Of a stretch of 5,036 nucleotides of DNA, positions 1-5,036 are shown piece by piece; within the stretch, counting starts at the first letter, position 1; every line of letters begins with the position of its first letter. The position numbers and the translations under genes were made by a program. The DNA is from an uncultured Clostridia bacterium (GTDB lineage: Bacteria; Bacillota; Clostridia; Acetivibrionales; CALMWN01): contig CALMWN010000482.1 in the NCBI GenBank assembly GCA_937873555.1, forward strand, positions 1-5,036, read 5' to 3'. Below the pieces are notes generated by a model that searched no databases, was not told the DNA's origin, and saw only the letters and a list, made by a program, of their open reading frames with translations.

Positions 1-794
1 GAAATGACCTTTTCGTACTCCTTGTATTTTTCTTTAAGGTCATTTATATGCATCCCAACTGCAAACAGGGCAATTTTATTCTCCCATTCCTCAACCTTTT
101 CCTCTGCGTCTTTTTCTATGTTTTTAATTTTCTTCATTATTTCCAGTGTTTCAATTTGAATTATATTGGATTTCTCGCTTATTTCATGTTTCAAGCTTTC
201 ATCCAGTTCTCCGTACTCCTGCTCGCTCAGTGTTTTTCCTTCCACAACCGGAAGGAAATATATTCCGGCATTTGTGGTTTTTACTTTGAAGCCCTGCTTT
301 TCTGCATCCTTGCTTAGCTGCTCAATAAGTTCCGCCCTTTTGCTCTGAAATTCCTTTATAATATCGGTTTTTTCCCTTTCGTAGTCTTCACTGTCAAATG
401 CCTTGGAAATTTCGAGCTGCAAAACCTTGATAAAATCATCCATGTCCTTCCTGAAGATTTTTCCTGTTCCCGCCGGCAGATTTATAGCCATCGGCTGGCT
501 GGGCTTTTCAAAGTTGTACAGATAACACCAGTCATCCGGTACTTTTTGTTTATCAATAATCTTTTTTATGTAATTTTCAGCATAGCTCGTCTTACCTGTT
601 CCAGTCATTCCCGACATATAAAGGTTATAGCCGCGTATTTTAATTCTCAATCCGAATTCCATAGCCTTCGCGGCTCGTTCCTGCCCGATGACTCCCTGAA
701 GAGGCTCAAGCTCAGAGGTATCGTTAAAGTCAAAAATATCAGGATCGCACTCATTATTTAAGGAATTGAACATTAATGCCTTGCGGTTCTCCAT
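1..794 (-). CDS. Lon-like AAA+ ATP-dependent protease, N-terminal part (runs off the left edge)
   Basis: The minus-strand frame is open from an ATG at 794 to the window edge, giving 264 complete residues and no stop. A strong ribosome binding site (GGAGGGGG, 808-801) sits six bases before the ATG. Residues 62-69 read GMTGTGKT, a Walker A nucleotide-binding loop, preceded by the GQERA segment (37-41) and an opening CDPDIF-like stretch (16-21) typical of the Lon-like group COG1067. Residues about 133-168 and 189-241 are rich in Glu and Lys with heptad-like spacing, fitting the long coiled-coil insertion this family carries inside its AAA+ module. Known members are about 750-800 residues long and end in a Ser-Lys Lon protease domain, which would lie outside this window, so protease activity is inferred. 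The protein is probably cytoplasmic, since no signal peptide or membrane segment is seen. It starts 52 bases after rimI with no terminator between them, so it is probably in the same transcript. Confidence 0.88.
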   Translation of the reverse strand, partial: MENRKALMFNSLNNECDPDIFDFNDTSELEPLQGVIGQERAAKAMEFGLRIKIRGYNLYMSGMTGTGKTSYAENYIKKIIDKQKVPDDWCYLYNFEKPSQPMAINLPAGTGKIFRKDMDDFIKVLQLEISKAFDSEDYEREKTDIIKEFQSKRAELIEQLSKDAEKQGFKVKTTNAGIYFLPVVEGKTLSEQEYGELDESLKHEISEKSNIIQIETLEIMKKIKNIEKDAEEKVEEWENKIALFAVGMHINDLKEKYKEYEKVI

Positions 795-846
795 ACTCTT
801 CCCCCTCCATATCCAAATCCGCCGGTTGGTTTGGTTAAGTCCGGCT

Positions 847-1305
847 CTATAAAATACTGTTCTTCCACATGATTATTGCATCTTCATTGTTGTCCGCATA
901 ATACGCCTTTCTTACCCCACCTGACTCGAAACCAAACTTCGCATATAGCTTTTGAGCAACAATATTGCTTTTCCTCACTTCAAGAGTAAGTTTTGTAATT
1001 CCCTCTTCCCTTGAAATGTCCAGAAGCTTCTCCAGCAGTATGCTTCCCACTCCATTGCTTCTGAACTCGGAATGAACGGCAATATTGGTAATATGTCCTT
1101 CATCAAAAACCTTCCACATACCAGCGTAGCCGACAACATTTCCGTCAACAACCGCAACTATGTATCTGGCAAATTTGTTGTTGGTGACTTCTTCTATAAA
1201 TGCATTTCTGGACCACGGAATTTTAAAGCTGAGATTCTCTACCACAAGAACACCGTCAATGTGCTCCGGCAGCATTTTTAATACCTCTACCTTGTACAAA
1301 GCCAT
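847..1305 (-). CDS. rimI: Ribosomal protein S18-alanine N-acetyltransferase (GNAT family)
   Basis: This 152-residue protein has the length and motifs of RimI, which transfers an acetyl group from acetyl-CoA to the N-terminal alanine of ribosomal protein S18 in the cytoplasm. Visible motifs are the acetyl-CoA pyrophosphate loop RSNGVG (82-87), LEVRKSN (108-114), LYAKFGF (120-126) and a late RKAYY (132-136). Glu109 and Tyr121 have the same 12-residue spacing as the catalytic base and acid described for E. coli RimI (Glu103 and Tyr115). The ATG at 1305 is preferred over the in-frame TTG at 1308 because the GAGAAGGG site ends at 1309, leaving no spacer for the TTG. The tsaB stop and this ATG share one base (TGATG), which suggests translational coupling. 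Members of the group can have a broader substrate range, so strict specificity for S18 is inferred from the family. Confidence 0.92.
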   Translation of the reverse strand: MALYKVEVLKMLPEHIDGVLVVENLSFKIPWSRNAFIEEVTNNKFARYIVAVVDGNVVGYAGMWKVFDEGHITNIAVHSEFRSNGVGSILLEKLLDISREEGITKLTLEVRKSNIVAQKLYAKFGFESGGVRKAYYADNNEDAIIMWKNSIL

Positions 1306-2027
1306 CAACCCTTCTCACATATGCTGTTTCCACATCTTTTCTCGTATTCTCTCTCTGCCTGGGATTTTCTAAGGTAGTACGGAACCATATCAAAGCAGTT
1401 TTCCAGCATGCCTTCCGTTATCCTTGCCCTGGCCGCATATGCAACGGATGATCCCCTTTGGAGCAACAAATTTCCCGGTGCCATCTCACAAACGTCACCC
1501 AGTTCATCCTTGATTAATGCTCCGTGTGTTTCCACTCCATCTCCAAGGAACATTGCTTTCTGATTCTTTCCTTTTACCATGGCAATAAGCTCTGTAATAT
1601 ACACTCCCATATACTCGGTCATCTTCGACAGTCTCAAACCATCCCATTTGTAAATTGCCGTATATACCTGGTTGTTTCTTGCATCCATTATCGGACAAAC
1701 CAGGGAATCTGTCAGGGGTATATTATAGGCGAGCGCATCAAGTGTGGGTACACTGATAACAGGTTTATTCGCTGCATATGCAATCGCCTTGATTGTTGTT
1801 ATCCCGATCCTCAAACCGGTAAATGACCCCGGTCCGCTGGAAGCAGCATATACATCTATATCCTTCGGAGTCAACTCAAGGTTTTCCATCAGATCTTTTA
1901 CCATAGGCACAAGCTGCTGCGAATGAGTTTTTTTATAATTGATTATATACTCTCCCAATAAATTGTCATTTTCCATTACTGCTGCTGCAGCAACTCTGGA
2001 AGATGTATCTACCGCCAGAATCCTCAT
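1305..2027 (-). CDS. tsaB: tRNA t6A37 biosynthesis protein TsaB
   Basis: TsaB is the inactive paralogue and partner of TsaD. With TsaE it forms the cytoplasmic complex that moves the threonylcarbamoyl group to A37 of ANN-decoding tRNAs. The 240-residue product opens with RILAVDTSS (2-10), the first strand of the ASKHA fold. It carries THSQQLVPMV (34-43), the signature SSGPGSFTGLRIG (63-75) and the C-terminal YYLRKSQAEREYEKR (217-231), all typical of TsaB. The start is the ATG at 2027, with AGAGGA (2042-2037) nine bases upstream. An in-frame GTG at 2045 would add six residues but lacks a ribosome binding site and does not match the family start. The gene begins 48 bases after tsaE and its stop overlaps the rimI start. 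The metal-binding HxxxH motif of TsaD is absent, as expected for TsaB. Confidence 0.95.
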   Translation of the reverse strand: MRILAVDTSSRVAAAAVMENDNLLGEYIINYKKTHSQQLVPMVKDLMENLELTPKDIDVYAASSGPGSFTGLRIGITTIKAIAYAANKPVISVPTLDALAYNIPLTDSLVCPIMDARNNQVYTAIYKWDGLRLSKMTEYMGVYITELIAMVKGKNQKAMFLGDGVETHGALIKDELGDVCEMAPGNLLLQRGSSVAYAARARITEGMLENCFDMVPYYLRKSQAEREYEKRCGNSICEKG

Positions 2028-2075
2028 TTTCCTGTATCCTCTCACTTTTAAGCCTTACTCTCAGGAGCACTAGGT

Positions 2076-2534
2076 TCATAACCTGTCTTCATATGTCTCA
2101 TACCGTTTTCCGGTAAACTGCATATTTATTATCCTTATGTCCCTGCCTGCATACAGATCCTTGCTGATATGCACCCATATAACATCTTCAGGCAGTATAT
2201 CCCTTATCAGATCCGCCCATTCAATTACAACCACACCAGCTCCGCTGATATACTCCTCAAAACCTATTTCATACATTTCATCAGAATCGGAAATCCTGTA
2301 AACATCAAAATGATAAAAAGGTATGGTACCCATATATTCATTTACAATGGTAAATGTGGGGCTTGTAATATAACCATCTATCCCCAGAGCCTTGGCTATA
2401 CCGTTAGCAAAAGCGGTTTTCCCTGTTCCCAAATCTCCTGTAAGGCAAACTATATCCCCCTTGCTCAAAAGCCTTCCAAGTTTCCTGCCCACTTCAAGCG
2501 TCTGTTCAATAGAATCCGTTAGAAATTTCCGCAT
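2076..2534 (-). CDS. tsaE: tRNA t6A37 biosynthesis ATPase TsaE
   Basis: TsaE is the P-loop ATPase that binds the TsaB-TsaD dimer and supports turnover in t6A synthesis. The 152-residue sequence matches the family size. It shows Walker A GDLGTGKT (33-40), the switch-like SPTFT (58-62), the characteristic HFDVYR (75-80), and a hydrophobic strand ending in EWAD (105-108) that serves the Walker B role. The ATG at 2534 is supported by AAGGAG (2545-2540) five bases upstream. It is the first gene of the tsaE-tsaB-rimI cluster and lies 79 bases after the amidohydrolase stop. I see no convincing promoter in that gap (there is a TATAAG at 2562-2557 but no partner -35), so the cluster may be read from the amidohydrolase promoter or from a promoter I cannot recognise. 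Confidence 0.95.
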   Translation of the reverse strand: MRKFLTDSIEQTLEVGRKLGRLLSKGDIVCLTGDLGTGKTAFANGIAKALGIDGYITSPTFTIVNEYMGTIPFYHFDVYRISDSDEMYEIGFEEYISGAGVVVIEWADLIRDILPEDVIWVHISKDLYAGRDIRIINMQFTGKRYETYEDRL

Positions 2535-2575
2535 TGCTGCTCCTTGTAGTTATTTTCTTATATATTTATGAATCC

Positions 2576-2608
2576 TCGGACATTTCTGTAATTCAGGTAT
2601 TCGTCCGA
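2576..2608 (-). repeat. Inverted repeat between the amidohydrolase and tsaE
   Basis: A perfect 6-base inverted repeat, TCGGAC (2608-2603) and GTCCGA (2581-2576) on the minus strand, encloses a 21-base loop that contains a small CTG/CAG pair. It begins six bases after the amidohydrolase stop. No U-run follows, so it is not a standard terminator. It could be a weak transcript-end or processing hairpin, or chance. Confidence 0.3.
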
Positions 2609-2613
2609 TAATT

Positions 2614-3801
2614 CTAATTTCTGTCAAAAACAACCGCCCCATTGATTATCGTTTTTACCACCCTTGACTTAAGTTCAAACGGATGACCGTCCATTATTAT
2701 AACGTCTGCATCCTTGCCAACTTCAAGGCTTCCAACTCTTTCGTCTATTTCTGCAATTTCCGCAGCATTTATCGTAATGGCCTTAAGAGCCTCATATTCA
2801 TCCATTCCTTCCCTCACAGCCATTGCAGCACATAGGCTCAGGTACTGTATGGGTACACAGGGATGGTCAGTCATTATGGCAACCTTTATCCCTGCTTCTG
2901 AAAGGATTCCCGGGGCTTTCAAGCTTTGATTCTTCAATTCGATTTTCGACCTGTCGGTAAGAAGCGGCCCAATGACTGCAGAAACACCTTCTTTAGCAAG
3001 TATGTCCTTTATAAGGTACCCTTCGGTACAATGTTCAATAGTAATCTTCACATTGAATTCCTTTGCAATCCTTATGGCCGTCAGTATATCATCCGCCCTG
3101 TGAGCATGAGCTTTTAACGGTATTTCCCCCTTCAGCACCTTCAAAAGTGCTTCCATTTTCATATCGTAGTCGGGTTTGTCGTTGTTTCCCTTGTCTCTCA
3201 AGTACTCTTCCATTAACTGTTTATATTCGGAGGCACGCATGAAGCTTTCCCTTAGAAGTGCGGCTGTAGCCATACGCGTCATCGGCATTTGCCGTTTTTC
3301 ACTGTACACCGTTTTTGGATTTTCTCCAAAAGCAATCTTCATAGCTACTGGTTCTTTAAGGATCATGTCCTCAATTCTTGAACCGAAGGTTTTCAGTGCT
3401 GCAAATTGTCCGCCCACCACATTGGCACTGCCCGGTCCTGTTACAACAGTTGTCACTCCATTTTCCCTTGCCTCGGTAAATGCTCTGTCGGAATGGTATA
3501 CTCCGTCTATCGCTCTTAAATGCGGAGTGACAGGATCAGTCGCTTCATTTCCGTCTTCGCCTTCAAAACCGACTCCATCCTCCCATAAACCTATATGACA
3601 ATGTGCATCGATAAATCCGGGAAGAACATATTTTCCTGATGCATCTATAATTTCACAGCTTTTATCGTTTAAAACTGCTTCTTCAGCAGCTTCCAAGTCT
3701 TCACCAATCTTAATTATTTTTCCCTCATCGATCAAAATATATCCTTTGTCGTAGTTAACTCCAGCCGCTGTCATGATCCTGCCGTTTTTTACGAGTAGCA
3801 T
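2614..3801 (-). CDS. Metal-dependent amidohydrolase, imidazolonepropionase-like, substrate unknown
   Basis: This 395-residue enzyme belongs to the amidohydrolase superfamily and is expected to hydrolyse C-N bonds in the cytoplasm. The layout is a small N-terminal beta-sandwich part (GRIMTAAG at 7-14, the PGFIDAHCH lead-in at 61-69), a TIM barrel, and a C-terminal return to the sandwich (VGKDADVIIMDGHP at 361-374). Likely metal ligands are His67 and His69 (HxH), His232 and/or His234 (KAHAHR), His257 (IEHC) and Asp312 (MTDHP). The mix resembles COG1228 (HutI-like) proteins, but no hut genes are nearby, so histidine degradation is not supported. The start is the ATG at 3801, with AGGGGG (3812-3807) five bases before it. 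An upstream in-frame GTG at 3882 lies inside the rpsI terminator hairpin and is rejected. There is no signal peptide. A dipeptidase or another cyclic-amide hydrolase role is possible. The family call is firm; the substrate is not known. Confidence 0.88.
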   Translation of the reverse strand: MLLVKNGRIMTAAGVNYDKGYILIDEGKIIKIGEDLEAAEEAVLNDKSCEIIDASGKYVLPGFIDAHCHIGLWEDGVGFEGEDGNEATDPVTPHLRAIDGVYHSDRAFTEARENGVTTVVTGPGSANVVGGQFAALKTFGSRIEDMILKEPVAMKIAFGENPKTVYSEKRQMPMTRMATAALLRESFMRASEYKQLMEEYLRDKGNNDKPDYDMKMEALLKVLKGEIPLKAHAHRADDILTAIRIAKEFNVKITIEHCTEGYLIKDILAKEGVSAVIGPLLTDRSKIELKNQSLKAPGILSEAGIKVAIMTDHPCVPIQYLSLCAAMAVREGMDEYEALKAITINAAEIAEIDERVGSLEVGKDADVIIMDGHPFELKSRVVKTIINGAVVFDRN

Positions 3802-3841
3802 AAATACCCCCTGTAAATAAATTTTCTTGGCTCGATACAAT

Positions 3842-3870
3842 ATTTTATTACAATACTGATATAAATACAA
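3842..3870 (-). promoter_or_regulatory. Possible promoter for the amidohydrolase gene
   Basis: On the minus strand TTGTAT (3870-3865) and TAAAAT (3847-3842, five of six consensus bases) are separated by 17 bases. Transcription would start near 3835, giving a leader of roughly 35 nt. The -35 element matches only its TTG half, and the region is AT-rich, so chance matches are likely. Its position just after a strong terminator and just before an isolated gene supports it. Confidence 0.42.
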
Positions 3871-3897
3871 CAAAAAGAGCACCTTCGGGTGCTCTTT
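3869..3897 (-). terminator. Intrinsic terminator after rpsI
   Basis: A perfect 10-base-pair stem, AAAGAGCACC and GGTGCTCTTT (3897-3888 and 3883-3874 in minus-strand order), closes a CGAA loop. The second arm runs into a T-rich tract (TTTTTGTTGTATTT). It starts 13 bases past the rpsI stop and fits a Rho-independent terminator for the rplM-rpsI transcript. The plus strand has no T-run after the stem, so it is one-directional. Confidence 0.9.
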
Positions 3898-3910
3898 GTA
3901 TGCTTTGATA

Positions 3911-4303
3911 TTACCTCTTTGAGAACTGTGGAGCTCTTCTTGCCTTTTTGAGACCGTATTTCTTTCTTTCTTTCATTCTCGGGTCTCTGGTGAGGAAACC
4001 TGCCTTTTTCAATACAGGCCTTAGTTCTTCATCAGCTTTCAGCAGAGCTCTGGAAATACCGTGCCTGATAGCACCGGCCTGCCCGCTCAATCCTCCGCCT
4101 ATAACCTTGCATATTGCATCAAACTTGCTTAAAGTATCTGTAAGTACCAAAGGCTGTTTGGATATAACCTTCAGGGTTTCCAAGCCAAAATAATCATCAA
4201 TGCTTCTATCGTTAATAATGACCTTTCCTTCTCCAGGAACAAGTCTTACCCTCGCAACCGATTTTTTTCTTCTTCCAGTTCCATAGTACTGTACCTTCGC
4301 CAT
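3911..4303 (-). CDS. rpsI: 30S ribosomal protein S9
   Basis: S9 is a small-subunit protein whose C-terminal tail reaches the P-site tRNA. The product is 130 residues, the usual bacterial length. It has YYGTGRRKKSVARV (6-19), GGGLSGQAGAIRHGISRAL (69-87), and the basic tail ending KKARRAPQFSKR with the invariant terminal Arg130. The ATG at 4303 is preferred: GGGAGGAG (4320-4313) stands nine bases upstream, whereas the in-frame TTG at 4312 would abut that site. It follows rplM by 23 bases, the conserved L13-S9 pair, and is closed by the terminator just downstream. No anomaly is seen. Confidence 0.98.
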   Translation of the reverse strand: MAKVQYYGTGRRKKSVARVRLVPGEGKVIINDRSIDDYFGLETLKVISKQPLVLTDTLSKFDAICKVIGGGLSGQAGAIRHGISRALLKADEELRPVLKKAGFLTRDPRMKERKKYGLKKARRAPQFSKR

Positions 4304-4326
4304 AGAATCCAACTCCTCCCTTCAAA

Positions 4327-4761
4327 CTAAATATTCAATTCCAGAGTTTCAGGCATCTGTGCCTGATGCTCGTGTTCATTACCCTTGTATACCTTGAGCT
4401 TTCTATACATGGCCCTTCCAAGACTGTTCTTTGGAAGCATGCCCTTTACTGCAAGCTCAACCGCTTTTTCAGGCTTGGTTGCCATAAACTGCCTGTACTT
4501 GATCTCCTTCAAGCCTCCAGGGTAAAGGGAGTGGTGTCTGTATAACTTCTGGTCCAGCTTCTTGCCTGTCAAAACAACCTTCTCCGCATTTAAAATGATT
4601 ACAAAGTCCCCGGTATCAACATGAGGTGTATATGTGGGTTTGTTCTTGCCTCTCAATATTTTGGCGACTTCGCTCGCGAGCCTTCCTAAAGGCTTGCCTT
4701 CTGCATCGATAACATACCATTTCCTTTTAACTTCTTCGGCTTTAGCCATAAAAGTTTTCAT
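4327..4761 (-). CDS. rplM: 50S ribosomal protein L13
   Basis: L13 is an early-assembling large-subunit protein that binds 23S rRNA. The 144-residue product is of normal length and shows KWYVIDAEGKPLGRLAS (14-30), TPHVDTGDFVIILNAEK (45-61), LTGKKLDQKLYRHHS (64-78), and GMLPKNSLGRAMYRKLKVY (107-125). The ATG at 4761 gives the family start MKTFMAKAEE. The GGAGGT site (4777-4772) is ten bases upstream, slightly long for a ribosome binding site. It is the first gene of the L13-S9 operon and is preceded by a good promoter and a leader of about 110 nt that may be regulatory. Confidence 0.98.
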   Translation of the reverse strand: MKTFMAKAEEVKRKWYVIDAEGKPLGRLASEVAKILRGKNKPTYTPHVDTGDFVIILNAEKVVLTGKKLDQKLYRHHSLYPGGLKEIKYRQFMATKPEKAVELAVKGMLPKNSLGRAMYRKLKVYKGNEHEHQAQMPETLELNI

Positions 4762-4873
4762 CCGATTTCCAACCTCCTCGACTACTGGTCAAATTTATAA
4801 AAAAGTAATTTTCAGTTCTTTATGATAACTACACCTCATACTGGTAGTATTATAAAAACTAAATTTTTGACAC
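4762..4873 (-). promoter_or_regulatory. rplM 5' leader with possible regulatory structure
   Basis: The predicted transcript has a leader of roughly 110 nt. It contains a small hairpin ATACT-ACC-AGTAT (4850-4838). The heptamer ACCAGTA occurs twice, at 4845-4839 and at 4789-4783, the second copy just before the Shine-Dalgarno region. ACTAC (4848-4844) could pair with GTAGT at 4832-4828 or with GTAGT at 4785-4781. Leaders that bind L13 are known upstream of rplM in Bacilli (Rfam L13_leader). I cannot confirm that this sequence fits that consensus, so a regulatory role is inferred from position and repeats. Confidence 0.4.
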
Positions 4874-4879
4874 TTTATA

Positions 4880-4909
4880 ATTCTAATATAGGTATAGGCT
4901 TTGTGTCAA
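4880..4909 (-). promoter_or_regulatory. sigma-A-type promoter of the rplM-rpsI operon
   Basis: On the minus strand a perfect -35 TTGACA (4909-4904) and a -10 TAGAAT (4885-4880, five of six) are separated by 18 bases. Transcription would start near 4873. The DNA upstream is very A/T-rich with A-tracts, which could act as an UP element, as is common for ribosomal protein promoters. Confidence 0.75.
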
Positions 4910-5036
4910 GTACATTTTGTTATAATTTTAATTTATCTTTAATTTACTCTCTTTTTTTGCTCTATTGTATTATTATCTCACGTATAATCGTTTTTCATTT
5001 CATTTTTTATATTTTAAATAACATTACGACTTATAT
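4910..5036. other. AT-rich intergenic DNA, no gene seen
   Basis: This stretch, with the adjoining promoter and leader, makes up a 275-base gap without a credible reading frame on either strand. It has runs of A and T and several chance TATAAT-like words on the plus strand (for example 4983-4988 and 4921-4926) without well-spaced -35 elements. I see no terminator hairpin for an upstream gene, so the end of the neighbouring gene lies beyond the window. Confidence 0.6.

Noticed and set aside
48..317. Plus-strand hydrophobic open frame of 89 residues, resembling a small membrane protein
   Set aside because: It is the complement of the Glu/Lys-rich coiled-coil part of the Lon-like gene, where antisense translation naturally gives Phe and Leu. 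There is no start signal.
821..845. GCCGG/CCGGC inverted repeat between rimI and the Lon-like gene, considered as a terminator
   Set aside because: The stem is only five pairs with a 15-base loop and no T-run follows on the minus strand, so it cannot be called a terminator.
2028..2045. GTG start for tsaB at 2045
   Set aside because: It lacks a ribosome binding site, whereas the ATG at 2027 has AGAGGA nine bases upstream and gives the usual TsaB N-terminus.
3176..3598. Plus-strand open frame of 140 residues
   Set aside because: It is wholly antisense to the well-supported amidohydrolase gene, shows no recognisable domain, and has no credible ribosome binding site or promoter.
3802..3882. Longer amidohydrolase starting at the GTG at 3882, adding 27 residues
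   Set aside because: The GTG lies inside the rpsI terminator stem, there is no ribosome binding site before it, and the added residues do not resemble the family. The ATG at 3801 has a good site and matches the family start.
4957..4988. Plus-strand TTGCTC and TATAAT as a divergent promoter
   Set aside because: The spacing is 20 bases, too long, and TATAAT words are expected by chance in such AT-rich DNA. No plus-strand gene is visible before the edge.

Overview
The window looks like ordinary chromosomal housekeeping DNA from a low-to-moderate G+C Gram-positive bacterium, most likely a member of the Clostridia. The reasons are strong AGGAGG-type ribosome binding sites, AT-rich intergenic DNA, L13 and S9 proteins of typical Firmicute form, and a clostridial-type Lon-like ATPase. 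A cellulolytic Clostridium/Acetivibrio-like relative is a guess from overall feel, not something the sequence proves. All seven genes lie on the minus strand, so transcription runs from high to low coordinates. I found no mobile element, CRISPR array, tRNA or rRNA, and no evidence of a new biological system.

Right end (5036 to about 3870): about 275 bases of AT-rich DNA hold no gene but contain a good sigma-A-type promoter (TTGACA, 18-base spacer, TAGAAT). It is followed by a leader of roughly 110 nt with small inverted and direct repeats. Then come rplM (L13) and rpsI (S9), 23 bases apart, ending in a strong intrinsic terminator 13 bases after the rpsI stop.

Middle (about 3870 to 2614): a single metal-dependent amidohydrolase of the imidazolonepropionase-like group. 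It probably has its own weak promoter placed directly behind the terminator. Its substrate cannot be read from the sequence.

Left part (2534 to 1): tsaE, tsaB and rimI follow with short gaps and a one-base stop/start overlap, a cluster found in many bacteria. TsaE and TsaB work with TsaD, which is not in the window, to make the tRNA modification t6A. RimI acetylates ribosomal protein S18. Fifty-two bases later begins a Lon-like AAA+ ATPase/protease that runs off the left edge after 264 codons, with no terminator in between, so it is probably co-transcribed.

The theme is translation: two ribosomal proteins, tRNA modification and ribosomal protein acetylation, plus a probable protein-quality-control enzyme and one metabolic enzyme of unknown substrate. 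The most useful items to follow up are the rplM leader, the compact terminator/promoter between rpsI and the amidohydrolase, and the substrate of the amidohydrolase.
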